The notes under the pieces were generated by a model, which did not search any database, was not told where the DNA came from, and saw only the letters and a list, made by a program, of their open reading frames with translations. From contig NZ_JAOBTQ010000001.1 in assembly GCF_033366695.1 (NCBI RefSeq), forward strand, positions 4,836,001-4,900,000: DNA of 64,000 nucleotides, read 5' to 3'. Of this stretch, positions 32,833-40,436 are shown piece after piece (position 1 is the first letter of the stretch; the number at the start of each line of letters is the position of its first letter). The position numbers and the translations under genes were made by a program. Source of the DNA: Streptomyces sp. SCL15-4 (lineage in GTDB: Bacteria > Actinomycetota > Actinomycetes > Streptomycetales > Streptomycetaceae).

Positions 32833-32852
32833 GTTCGTGCGTTCGGGGCCGA

Positions 32853-34196
32853 CTACGCGCCGAGCGAGTCGATCAGGTGGTCGTCGAGGTCGGCGAACCA
32901 GTCCTCGCGGCGCCACGGCCGCAGGTCGCTGCGGGCCCGACGCAGTCGGATCGAGGCGACCCGGCCGCCGGTCGCCGAGGCGGCGTTGATGCAGCCGTGC
33001 AGCAACTCGGCCGCCGACTCGGGCTCGTCGAGCCGGATGCGGGCGAGTGCCTGATCGGTGGCCACGATCGCCCGCTGCACCTGCTCGCGCGGTGCCTGTA
33101 GCGCCTCGGCGGACCGGGCGAAGTAGTCGTGCGCCTCGGCGGGGTCGCCGACGTACAGCGAGGTGACGCCCTCGAACCCGCGCAGGTGCGCGGCCGAGAA
33201 CGAGGTTGAGGCCGGATCGCCGTCACGGTCGCTGTCTATGTCGTACCAGGCGAGGGCGAGCGCCGCTCGCGCGCTCCGCTCGGCACCGGCGCGGGCGGCG
33301 ATCTCCGCTTGCAGGGCGTGCGCTCGGGCTCGGACCGTCACACTCTCACCGGCGCGGGCGTCGCGCACCGCGGCGTCGACGAGCTGCTGCGCTGCCTCGA
33401 TGCCGGGCGTCGAGTACAAGGTGACCAGGGCGTGACTCATATGGACAACTGCGCGCCGCCACGACGAACCAGTGCCCCCCGCCGCGGCGGTCGCCTCGGC
33501 GTACAACGCCCGCGCTGCGGCATCGTCGCGTGTCTCGAACGCCGCCCGGCCGGCAATGGTGAACGCCTGGGCTGCGACCGCCTGGAGGTCGGGCAGCAGC
33601 GGCTCGGGCACGGCGGAGTCGAGCAGCCGGCGGCACGACTCGACGATCGGTGCGAGCAAGAGCTGCACCCGCACGAATGGAACCGAACCGACTTGCCGGT
33701 TCACGTCGCCGACGGCGAGCCGCATGTCGGCGAGCACCCCCTCGTTGAGGCGGGCGGGATCGGCGAGGGCGGCAGAGAGTGCGTGCTGCGTCGCCGGGCC
33801 GAGCAGCGCGAGCAACCCGCCGCCGCTGTCGGTCGCCGTCCGCACGAGCAGCGTGCGCAGCTCGTCGAGGCGGTACTCACTCTCGCCGAGGTGCGCGAGC
33901 GCGTTGAGCAACTCGTCGAAGTCCGAGCCGACACCGAGCAGCACATGCCCGTCGGCGTCGCGGGCGTACAGGTGCGCGAGCAGCAGTTGATACCGCTCGC
34001 CCGGCAGGATCGGCGCCTTGCTGGCTTCCCACCGTGCGACGGACCGCTGCACACTCGTGACAGTCGCGTCGAGCGGCTGCCCGAGTTCAGCAGCCTTAGC
34101 GACGAGGGCGCGGGCGAGGCCGGCGAGCGACCAGCCGCGGGCGAGCCGTAACCGCTTGAGTGTGGCAGCGCCGACGAGTCTGTCGTGCGTGCTCAT
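32853..34196 (-). CDS. XRE-family regulator with TPR-like C-terminus
   Basis: 447 residues from ATG 34196 (GTG 34211 is an alternative). N-terminal HTH at about 8-70 (ATLKRLRLARGWSLAGLARA ... QRSVARWE), then about 370 residues of helical repeats rich in Ala/Leu/Arg resembling TPR arrays. Large Streptomyces regulators of this design often sense a peptide or partner through the TPR part. 25 nt downstream of the SLOG gene on the same strand, so probably one operon. Target unknown. Confidence 0.8.
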   Translation of the reverse strand: MSTHDRLVGAATLKRLRLARGWSLAGLARALVAKAAELGQPLDATVTSVQRSVARWEASKAPILPGERYQLLLAHLYARDADGHVLLGVGSDFDELLNALAHLGESEYRLDELRTLLVRTATDSGGGLLALLGPATQHALSAALADPARLNEGVLADMRLAVGDVNRQVGSVPFVRVQLLLAPIVESCRRLLDSAVPEPLLPDLQAVAAQAFTIAGRAAFETRDDAAARALYAEATAAAGGTGSSWRRAVVHMSHALVTLYSTPGIEAAQQLVDAAVRDARAGESVTVRARAHALQAEIAARAGAERSARAALALAWYDIDSDRDGDPASTSFSAAHLRGFEGVTSLYVGDPAEAHDYFARSAEALQAPREQVQRAIVATDQALARIRLDEPESAAELLHGCINAASATGGRVASIRLRRARSDLRPWRREDWFADLDDHLIDSLGA

Positions 34197-34221
34197 GTCC
34201 TCATGATGCACGCTCCGTCGT

Positions 34222-34680
34222 TCATATGGGCACGATCAGTCGTGGTTTCCCCTGCGAGGCTGCATAGTTGATCGTCTGCCATGTTCCCGACGTCCCCTCG
34301 GGCCCGCCGAGCGGGAACCCGAGCACCATCTGCGCCCGGTCGACCATGTGCCGGTTGCGAGCGTGGTAGGCGGGTGTGCGCAGCTCGGCGGCGCCGAGTT
34401 CGACGATCTCGGCGATCCGGTCGCGACACCGCGCGATGGCCTGCCGCGCCTCGGCCGGCTGCTGCGTCACCGTGCCAGGAACGACGATTGTGATCCGGCT
34501 CTGCGTATGCCCAGCAAGCCACAACAGGGTAAGGCTGTCGATCCCCTTCGCGCCGCCGATGTAGAAGTGCGCGTCATCGGCCGCCCATGGAGCGAGGTAG
34601 GTGCGGAACAGGTAACCGAACCAGGCGAGTTCTCGGTGCCCGGTTTGCCGCGTTCCGGTAATCGCCGCAGCTAGAGGCAT
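34222..34680 (-). CDS. SLOG/DprA-like Rossmann protein
   Basis: 152 residues, ATG with GGAG upstream. Starts AAAITGTRQTG, then HFYIGGAKGIDSLTLLWL, YHARNRHMVDRAQMVLGFPL and GTSGTWQTINYAASQGKPRL. The TGSR, GGAxGxD and RN-x-x-GT elements are the hallmarks of the SLOG superfamily (LOG/DprA/YspA type), which binds nucleotides or nucleotide-derived ligands. Members occur in phage-defence systems and as nucleoside-ligand sensors. Co-transcribed with an HTH-TPR protein; a defence or signalling pair is inference. Confidence 0.75.
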   Translation of the reverse strand: MPLAAAITGTRQTGHRELAWFGYLFRTYLAPWAADDAHFYIGGAKGIDSLTLLWLAGHTQSRITIVVPGTVTQQPAEARQAIARCRDRIAEIVELGAAELRTPAYHARNRHMVDRAQMVLGFPLGGPEGTSGTWQTINYAASQGKPRLIVPI

Positions 34681-34744
34681 TGATCAACTCCGTGTCATAG
34701 GTTGTCAGATCCTGCGAGCGCGCGAGCTGCTGTGGGATCGAAGC

Positions 34745-35029
34745 ATGGACGCGATGACTGCCTCGGCCATTCTGGCCGATCACCTGGCAGCCCGTGGGCT
34801 GTCTGTGATGAATCAGGAACAACACACTGTTATCGTGGCAAACCCTCTGCATCCGGGACTCGGCGAGACCGTCACCGCGTACGGCGGCCGGTACGTCACC
34901 GACTACGGGTACGAGATCGGCGAGCACGGAGACGAGTTGGCCACCGCCGAGCGCGTTGCGTATCTGCTCGGCCTGCCCCGCGTGAGCATCCCCCAGCAGC
35001 CGACGCCTTGGCCGGAGGTCGTGCGGTGA
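34745..35029 (+). CDS. Hypothetical protein, 94 aa
   Basis: ATG start; divergent from the SLOG gene. Begins MDAMTASAILADHLAARGLS and has TAYGGRYVTDYGYEIGEHGD. Alpha/beta in appearance, no motif recognised. Its last codons overlap the ATPase start (TGATG), so it heads the 34745-36849 operon. Confidence 0.65.
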   Translation: MDAMTASAILADHLAARGLSVMNQEQHTVIVANPLHPGLGETVTAYGGRYVTDYGYEIGEHGDELATAERVAYLLGLPRVSIPQQPTPWPEVVR

Positions 35030-35445
35030 TGGCGATGGGAGGCAGGCACCTGCCGCAGGTCCGCGTACTGCCCCGGGAACCGGGCGCCGCGCCGGACGCG
35101 CGGCACTTCGTGGTCGACGTCCTGAAGCAATGGGGTCTGCTCGGCGTGCTGGACGATGCCGCGCTGGTCGTGACGGAGCTGGTGACCAACGCGGTCAAGT
35201 ACACCGAGACACCGACCGTCCGGATCATCGTGCGCCGGCTGCCGCCGGACGCCGTGCGGCTCATCGTCATCGACAGGCGCCCTGACGCCTGGCCCGAACT
35301 CCGGACCGCAGGCCCCCTCGACACTGCCGGGCGCGGCCTGGCGGTCGTGGACGCCATCACCAGGCGCTGGGGCTGCACCCGCTGGCCCTGGGAGAAGCTG
35401 GTGTGGGCCGACCTGGAGGTTGCTACCGATGGGGGTCCGGCATGA
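35029..35445 (+). CDS. RsbW/SpoIIAB-like ATP-binding protein
   Basis: 138 residues. HATPase_c_2 features: N box DDAALVVTELVTNAVKY (E and N near 46-50), a degenerate G1 region DRRPDAWP and a G2 box GRGLAVVDAI (about 104-113). Such short ATPases are numerous in Streptomyces and may act as anti-sigma factors or partners of a neighbouring regulator. Coupled to the previous and the next gene by overlaps. Confidence 0.8.
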   Translation: MAMGGRHLPQVRVLPREPGAAPDARHFVVDVLKQWGLLGVLDDAALVVTELVTNAVKYTETPTVRIIVRRLPPDAVRLIVIDRRPDAWPELRTAGPLDTAGRGLAVVDAITRRWGCTRWPWEKLVWADLEVATDGGPA

Positions 35446-35690
35446 CGACTTCGCCGGCCAGGACCGTGGCCCGCATCACCGCCGATCTGCGCCCGCTGCT
35501 CCCCCTGCCGCCCCTGAACAGCCTCCCCGCCGCCAAGGCGCGCGGAGCCGAATGCACCTGGTGCACCCTGCGGGCCGCGGCCCAGGCGTACATCGCCCAC
35601 CCCGGCCCCTGCCCGCAGTGCGTCTACGACCTGAAGCCCTGCCCGGTCATGCAGGCGCTGCTGACTCTGCTTCTGGAGTTGCCCCGATGA
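35442..35690 (+). CDS. Small Cys-rich protein, 82 aa
   Basis: ATG overlapping the ATPase stop. Contains CTWC and CPQC plus one more Cys, the spacing of a zinc ribbon. Leu/Pro-rich elsewhere. It probably forms a functional set with the two following proteins, which also carry Cys pairs. Function unknown. Confidence 0.65.
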   Translation: MTTSPARTVARITADLRPLLPLPPLNSLPAAKARGAECTWCTLRAAAQAYIAHPGPCPQCVYDLKPCPVMQALLTLLLELPR

Positions 35691-36160
35691 CCGTACAAGT
35701 CCCCGAAGAACTGGCCCGACTGCACCAGCTCGTCTCCTGGTACGAGCTGCCCCGCTGGCTGCCCGAGGCCGCCCGCGCCGGCAAGGCATGCGTCTGGTGC
35801 GCCGACCCGGCGGACGTCACCGCCGTGGAGCTGGAACCGTCGGCCGGGCTCCCGCGCCGGGCCTGCACGCGCTGCTACTCGGCCCAGCTCGCCTGGTACA
35901 TCACCTGGTACGACTGGCACCTGCACTTCTCCGCCTGCACCACCTGCAAGCAGCAGGGGACCTGCTACGTCGGCCACGGGCGCCGCCTCCAGCACGAGCA
36001 GACCAGGCTACCGATCGAGAAGAAGGCCGTGTGCCTGTCCTGCCCCGCCCCGCTGCTGGCAACGGAACTGGTCGCCCCCGTGCGCTGGGAGGGAAGCGAC
36101 GGTTTCAACCTCGGGTACGCCCACCTGCGGTGCCTAGCCAGGAGGGCGAGCACCCGATGA
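35687..36160 (+). CDS. Multi-CxxC protein, 157 aa
   Basis: Start overlaps the previous stop. Four Cys pairs: CVWC, CTRC, CTTC and CLSC, with further Cys/His between, and an aromatic block (YITWYDWHLHF). Likely two zinc-binding modules. No enzyme motif. Co-encoded with the ATPase and 36157; function unknown. Confidence 0.7.
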   Translation: MTVQVPEELARLHQLVSWYELPRWLPEAARAGKACVWCADPADVTAVELEPSAGLPRRACTRCYSAQLAWYITWYDWHLHFSACTTCKQQGTCYVGHGRRLQHEQTRLPIEKKAVCLSCPAPLLATELVAPVRWEGSDGFNLGYAHLRCLARRASTR

Positions 36161-36849
36161 CCACCGCCACCAGCCCCATCCGCCCCGTCCGCTACTGGAA
36201 CGGCCGCCCCGTCCCGTTCATCACCGCCTGGACCAAGGAGGCCACCCCGCCTCAGCCGATCGACGTCATCGAGGGGCACGGCGGTCGAGGACTGGGCTTC
36301 CGGGACGAGGTCAGCCACTTCGACCGGCACTACGGCGTGCCCTGGGTGCGCATGCCGGCCGTGCGGGGCGGCCGGCCCGACTTCGTGGTCGTCCACGCCC
36401 TGCGGCAGCGGCAGGCGATGAGCCGCCTGCTCTGCCAGGTCTGCGGCGGGCCCACGGTCGGGACCCGGAAGGACGAACGCACCTTGTTCTTGGCCGGTTC
36501 GTCGGGCGGCCGGCCCATCACCGTCGGGGAGCAGACGATGTCTCCGCCCGTGCACGCGGTCTGTGCCCGCCTCGCCGTCCAGGAGTGCCCGCCGCTGCGT
36601 GACCGCGGTTGGGCGGCGGCACTCGTCGGGCACACGCCGGTCTGGGGCGTGGCCGGTGTGCTCTTCAATCCGCGCACGCTGAAGGCGCTGGCCGCCAAGG
36701 ACCTGCATCGCGTCCCGTTCAGCGACACCAGGCGTATCCGCTGGGTCCTCGCCACCCGTCTCATCATCACTCTGGAGGACGTCACCCCCGTGACCGACCT
36801 CGACGCCCTGGCCGAAGAGGAGACCGCGATGATCCGGGCGATGAGATGA
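36157..36849 (+). CDS. Hypothetical protein with a CxxC pair, 230 aa
   Basis: Start overlaps the previous stop. N-terminal RPVRYWNGRPVPFITAWTKE, middle LLCQVCGG and later C residues near 164 and 171, C-terminal RIRWVLATRLIITLEDVTPV. Last gene of the 34745-36849 operon, which ends in two hairpins. I do not recognise the family. Confidence 0.65.
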   Translation: MTTATSPIRPVRYWNGRPVPFITAWTKEATPPQPIDVIEGHGGRGLGFRDEVSHFDRHYGVPWVRMPAVRGGRPDFVVVHALRQRQAMSRLLCQVCGGPTVGTRKDERTLFLAGSSGGRPITVGEQTMSPPVHAVCARLAVQECPPLRDRGWAAALVGHTPVWGVAGVLFNPRTLKALAAKDLHRVPFSDTRRIRWVLATRLIITLEDVTPVTDLDALAEEETAMIRAMR

Positions 36850-36852
36850 GCC

Positions 36853-36891
36853 CCGTGCCCGGCAGCCGCCGCCAGCCGCGGCCGGGCACGG
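36853..36891 (+). terminator. Hairpin terminator
   Basis: Perfect 11-bp stem CCGTGCCCGGC / GCCGGGCACGG immediately after the operon's last stop codon. Confidence 0.7.
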
Positions 36892-36944
36892 TCAGATCTC
36901 CAGCGCGGTGCCTCGGACGACGGCGCGGGCCCAGCGCTGGAGAC

Positions 36945-36982
36945 GAGCGGCCGTCCCTGCCCCCCGTCGGGGACGGCCGCTC
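36945..36982. terminator. Second hairpin, bidirectional
   Basis: Perfect 13-bp stem GAGCGGCCGTCCC / GGGACGGCCGCTC between the rightward operon and the leftward XRE gene (stop at 36996). Confidence 0.7.
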
Positions 36983-36995
36983 ACAGGGGCTGGAG

Positions 36996-37244
36996 CTATC
37001 TCGCAGCGTCGTCACCGAAGAGGTCGCTCGGGCGGACCCCTAAGGCATCGGCGAGGAGCAGCAGGTCTTCCAGCGTGGGGACGCGCTGCGCGTACTCCCA
37101 GCGGTGGATGGTCCGGTTGTCTCGGCCGATGCGGTCACCGAGCTGTATCTGGGTGAGGCCGGCGTGGTGGCGCGCTGCTCGGATGCGTGCCCCGATCTCC
37201 CGGCGGCGGGTGAGCACCCAGTCGGGCATCGGGTCGAGTGGCAC
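36996..37244 (-). CDS. XRE-family regulator, 82 aa
   Basis: A compact Cro/C1 HTH: IGARIRAARHHAGLTQIQLG, then RIGRDNRTIHRWEYAQRVPT and LEDLLLLADALGVRPSDLFG. GTG 37244 or ATG 37229 could be the start. A perfect palindrome lies about 35-50 bp upstream, so autoregulation is likely. It is the last gene before the integration junction. Confidence 0.8.
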   Translation of the reverse strand: MPLDPMPDWVLTRRREIGARIRAARHHAGLTQIQLGDRIGRDNRTIHRWEYAQRVPTLEDLLLLADALGVRPSDLFGDDAAR

Positions 37245-37277
37245 CTACCCACGCTGTAACGATCTTGCTCGCTTGTC

Positions 37278-37295
37278 TTTGCCTGGTCAGGCAAA
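37278..37295. promoter_or_regulatory. Palindromic operator upstream of XRE gene
   Basis: TTTGCCTGGTCAGGCAAA: 8-bp perfect arms with a 2-nt spacer, in an AT-richer stretch upstream of the leftward XRE gene. Typical size for a Cro/C1-type dimer site. Confidence 0.7.
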
Positions 37296-37483
37296 TTTGA
37301 TGATCTTGCGGTGAACGGCTTCACAGACACCGCCGGCTCCCGTGGCAGTGGGTGCAGGCGGCAAGGAGCGGTCGGTGGGGCGTTACGCGTCTCCGCCTCT
37401 TCCGGCCGTTAGACGCCACGACTTGGTCAAGGCGTCCCGCCCCGGGTGCAACAGCGCCCGGGGCGGTCTACGTTGTACGAGAA

Positions 37484-37514
37484 GGGCCCCCGTCGACTAC
37501 TGCGACGGGGGCCC
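37484..37514. terminator. Strong hairpin terminator
   Basis: Perfect 12-bp stem GGGCCCCCGTCG / CGACGGGGGCCC with a 7-nt loop, in the gap left of the att site. Confidence 0.65.
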
Positions 37515-37777
37515 TCCGCCTGCTGGGCCGGCCTCCCCGCCGGACACCACGCAGGTCCACGGAGCGCGCGTCTCAGGCGCGCGTGGGGAGACGCACCTGC
37601 CCGCTCCGTTGCCCTCACTGTACGTGGCATATGCAAGAAGTCCAGTCACTCGAACGGGTGACTTCAAGCAAGATCACGTGGGGGTGTGGATTCCATGTGG
37701 ACTCCGAGCGCCAAACAGGCCCGCCGTTCGAACAGAACGACGGGCCTGTGCGCCCTCTGACCTGCTGCGCAAGCCTG

Positions 37778-37824
37778 TGCCCCCGGCAGGATTCGAACCT
37801 GCGACACCCGCTTTAGGAGAGCGG
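37778..37824 (-). tRNA. 3' half of tRNA-Arg(CCU): attachment site core
   Basis: On the minus strand: anticodon arm CCGCT-CTCCTAA-AGCGG (37824-37808, anticodon CCT), 5-nt variable loop, T arm GCAGG-TTCGAAT-CCTGC (37802-37786), acceptor 3' strand CGGGGGC and discriminator A (37778). The expected 5' acceptor strand GCCCCCG and a D arm are absent upstream (37825-37890). A tRNA 3' half beside an integrase is the signature of one end of a tRNA-inserted element. The shared core may extend slightly past these ends. Confidence 0.85.
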
Positions 37825-37882
37825 TGTTGTAGGCCGTAATCCCTGCTGATCAGGATCGCTGTGGTTGCACGACCGGTGATCG

Positions 37883-37903
37883 TTTAGTCGATATTTAGTC
37901 GAT
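37883..37903. repeat. Tandem 10-bp direct repeats at integrase 3' end
   Basis: TTTAGTCGAT at 37883-37892 and 37894-37903, 11 bp apart, overlapping the integrase stop and 60-80 bp from the tRNA core. Placement fits arm-type integrase or excisionase binding sites. Confidence 0.5.
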
Positions 37904-39199
37904 GAACCCTGTGGGGTGCTTCCTCAGGTCCACCCGGCCCCACATCGCCCTGAGTCCCACGTTACGCATCGCCCTCCAGAATGTCTCCTCCAGCCCGTCA
38001 AGGCGCTCCGCGCGCATCGCGGCCGTCGGCTTCTGGTAGTGCCGCTTGATGCCCGGGCGCCGGTGGCCGGCCGCCTCGAACGCCAGCGGCTCCTTCACCC
38101 CCAGCTCGGACTGCAGCGTGTCGTGCAGCGCGCGCAGGGCCCGCATGTCCAGGCCCGGCAGAATCGGCTCCCACGCCCCCCGGTAGCTGACGCCCTGCCG
38201 CTTCTCCCGGGCCGGCCGACCGTCACAGGCCGGGCGGAACATGCGCGACCAGTTGCCGCGCAGCCAAGGCCGCCCGGACGGTGTGCAGAACACCCGCTCG
38301 TGCGGCCAGTCCTGAAGGTGGTGGCGCAGCAGCTGCGCGAGGAACGGGGGCACGTCCACGTCGCGCGTCGAGCCGTCGTTCTTCGTCGGCTCCAGCCGGA
38401 CGACGTACCCCGTCTTCGTGCCCGTGTCATCCCGCTCGGTGTACTCGGCGTATTCCTCAACGATCCGTAGGATCGGGCACTCGAAGGTCCCCGAACCCCA
38501 GGGCTGGCGCCGCATCAGCAGCGTGTTGTCCCGGTGTAGCCCGAGGCCCTCGCCCCACCGCAGCCCCCCGAAGGCCGTGGTGAGGACGTGTACTCCAATG
38601 GCCGGCCCGAGCCGCTCCGCCAGGAGGATCGCATCCTCCGGCCGTGCACCCCCGTCGCGCCGGATCTTCGGCGGCTTCGGCCTGGCCGCGTCGCCGGACG
38701 TGTCCGTCGTCCGGCGCCGGCCGAACAACGGGTTCACCGTGATGTAGCCGGCGTCCTGGGCAGCAGTCATGATGCTGGACATCAGGCTGACGCAGTGCCC
38801 GCGGCTGACGTCCGCGATACCCATCGTCTGCTGCCAGGTGTCGACGTCGAACCATGTGATCTTGCGCAGCGGCACGCCGTCCCAGCGCGGCAGGATGTGA
38901 GTCTCCAGCTTGTCCCACCGGGTGCCGACCGTCCGTCCGCGCTTCTTTCGCGACGCCATGAAGATGCGTGCGAACTCCCCGAACGTCGTACTGCTCTTGT
39001 CCGGGTCGATCCACGTTCCCTCACGGATCAGCCGCTCCTGCTCCGCGCCCCAGTCCTCCGCCGTCTTCTTCGTCGGGAACCCAGACCTGGACAGCCACGG
39101 CGGTACGTGCCCCTCCGGCGCCTTGTACTTGACCCGCCAAGTGAACTGCTTTGTCTTCTTCCCGTCCTTGACCTTGTAGACCTTCTGCGTGTGGGCCAT
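37895..39199 (-). CDS. Tyrosine site-specific integrase
   Basis: 434 residues. N-terminal arm-binding beta region (QFTWRVKYKAPEG), SAM-like core-binding domain (about 70-155: TFGEFARIFMASRKKR), catalytic domain from about 185. Catalytic residues: Arg214 in GGLRWGE, Lys273 in EPTKNDGSTRD, an Arg in DMRALRALHD (about 353-356; the usual HxxR box is altered), His379 in AAGHRRPG and Tyr388 in RHYQKP. It transcribes toward the tRNA fragment 70 bp away, as in many Streptomyces tRNA-integrating elements. It should recombine attP with the 3' end of tRNA-Arg(CCU). Confidence 0.9.
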   Translation of the reverse strand: MAHTQKVYKVKDGKKTKQFTWRVKYKAPEGHVPPWLSRSGFPTKKTAEDWGAEQERLIREGTWIDPDKSSTTFGEFARIFMASRKKRGRTVGTRWDKLETHILPRWDGVPLRKITWFDVDTWQQTMGIADVSRGHCVSLMSSIMTAAQDAGYITVNPLFGRRRTTDTSGDAARPKPPKIRRDGGARPEDAILLAERLGPAIGVHVLTTAFGGLRWGEGLGLHRDNTLLMRRQPWGSGTFECPILRIVEEYAEYTERDDTGTKTGYVVRLEPTKNDGSTRDVDVPPFLAQLLRHHLQDWPHERVFCTPSGRPWLRGNWSRMFRPACDGRPAREKRQGVSYRGAWEPILPGLDMRALRALHDTLQSELGVKEPLAFEAAGHRRPGIKRHYQKPTAAMRAERLDGLEETFWRAMRNVGLRAMWGRVDLRKHPTGFID

Positions 39200-39222
39200 G
39201 CTCCGCCCCTCCTTCCCGGCGA

Positions 39223-39633
39223 CTACACGGTCGGGCAGCTGACCTGATAGCGGGCCGGAGTGCGCTCCCAGTATGGCGAGCGCTCCGACTGCGTCTGCGT
39301 GATGTACTTGGCGCCGCGCTCGCTGATCAGGTCAGCGCGCACGGTGTAGGCGATGTACGCGGCGCGGTCATCAACCGCCACGGCAGCGCCGTGCTCCATC
39401 ACGGTACGCCGCTCCATCGTGATGGGTATGCGAGGGCCTACAGGCCTCCCGGGCGGGCGCGGGTGCCAGCGCCGAGCCTGCTGGTTGAACAGCTCGGCGA
39501 AGACTCCAACGCCTTCGTCGCTGATGTCGTCCCAGTGGAAGTGGAACGTGCAGCCGTCTTCGTGATCCTCGATCCAGGGCTTGAAGTACTCCGTACCCTG
39601 GGCATGCCTCTTCACCTCGATCTTGAGCAACAC
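39223..39633 (-). CDS. Hypothetical protein upstream of integrase
   Basis: The frame is open from 39723, but GTG 39633 gives a cleaner start (KIEVKRHAQGTEYFKPWIED); about 136 residues. Contains GCTFHFHWDD and a C-terminal YTVRADLISERGAKYITQTQ. No family recognised. 23 nt upstream of the integrase on the same strand, so likely co-transcribed with it. Confidence 0.6.
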   Translation of the reverse strand: MLLKIEVKRHAQGTEYFKPWIEDHEDGCTFHFHWDDISDEGVGVFAELFNQQARRWHPRPPGRPVGPRIPITMERRTVMEHGAAVAVDDRAAYIAYTVRADLISERGAKYITQTQSERSPYWERTPARYQVSCPTV

Positions 39634-39721
39634 AATGCCCCGTTCCGCCGAGTGGTGCCCCCTCCCGGTGACGGTGTGTATGCATGCAACCACACGAGTG
39701 GCGGTAACGCACCTACCTTGC

Positions 39722-39738
39722 ATATGTCAGTCACATAT
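39722..39738. promoter_or_regulatory. Small inverted repeat
   Basis: ATATGT-cagtc-ACATAT, in an AT-rich spot between the repressor stop and the following leftward gene. Possible operator for the integrase transcript. Confidence 0.35.
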
Positions 39739-40231
39739 CTGCAACCTCGTCCGGCTCGGCGGCGAGACTCTGCACGTAGCGCCTGACCTTCCGGTAGCGC
39801 GCAGCGATCCGAGCCACCTCGTCCGGCGTGGCGCCTTTGCGGCCCTGGAGAACAACGATCACGTGTCCGTCATCCTCGTCTGGGCCGAGGCTGATCACGG
39901 TGGAGTCGAGCGTCTCGTTCGTGCGTAGCTCGTACTCCACTGCCGGCGGTAGCAGCGGCTCGCCTGCGCGCGCCTCTTCCTTCACCTCGGTCTCCCCCTG
40001 GACCGAGCCGCCGGCGGCTACCCGTTCGACCGCGCCGTCCGGCCAGCCAAGCAGGGCTGCGTACTGGCGCACCGTTTGGCTGATCTTGCTGAACCGGCCC
40101 GCCTCGATGTTCTGGACTGTGCTACGGCCAACGCCGAGCTGCCTTGCCGCTTCGGGTTGGGTGAGCTTCGGCCGGCGCCCTTCGCGCGCTGCTTGCAGCG
40201 CTTCCCCCAGCCTCTTGGTCATCTCATCCAT
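39731..40231 (-). CDS. XRE-type repressor (CI-like)
   Basis: 166 residues from ATG 40231 (AGGATG upstream). HTH in the first 65 residues: KLTQPEAARQLGVGRSTVQN, then IEAGRFSKISQTVRQYAALL. The C-terminal part (about 85-165) is acidic with a beta segment (HVIVVLQGRKGATPDEVARI). No LexA-type Ser/Lys protease motif seen. Divergent from a small Cro-like gene across a 200-bp gap: a lambda-like immunity layout. Likely keeps the right-hand element silent. Confidence 0.8.
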   Translation of the reverse strand: MDEMTKRLGEALQAAREGRRPKLTQPEAARQLGVGRSTVQNIEAGRFSKISQTVRQYAALLGWPDGAVERVAAGGSVQGETEVKEEARAGEPLLPPAVEYELRTNETLDSTVISLGPDEDDGHVIVVLQGRKGATPDEVARIAARYRKVRRYVQSLAAEPDEVADM

Positions 40232-40307
40232 GAGTCCACATCCTGGCACAGGCTGGTTGCAGGCACATAGCTCAGATCCGGCGCGTTGACCTGGGCATTA
40301 CTAGGCA

Positions 40308-40341
40308 CTTCAACGGCTCATGGTTGCACAGTCCGTTGAAG
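40308..40341. promoter_or_regulatory. Immunity-region operator
   Basis: Perfect 9-bp inverted repeat CTTCAACGG (40308) / CCGTTGAAG (40333), centres about 25 bp apart, midway between the divergent repressor and Cro-like genes. Confidence 0.55.
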
Positions 40342-40436
40342 CTCTGCCTAAAGGGTGCGTGCTGCGCTGATGAGCGGCTCAAAAAAGTAGGCAGACTGCT
40401 TGCATCGCGTACTCAACGTGTGGTGAGAATGTAGGC

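Larger units (their letters stand above)
37245..37777. other. Long non-coding gap before the att site
   Basis: About 530 bp without a convincing gene. It holds the palindrome at 37278, a strong hairpin at 37484-37514 (GGGCCCCCGTCG / CGACGGGGGCCC) and short GCGCGCGT repeats near 37564. Long frames across it end in the peptide read from antisense tRNA and are rejected. Confidence 0.6.

Noticed and set aside
37352..37816. Plus-strand frame ending in PRQDSNLRHPL
   Set aside because: That peptide is the well-known artefact of translating the antisense of a tRNA T arm and anticodon arm; the region is the att core.
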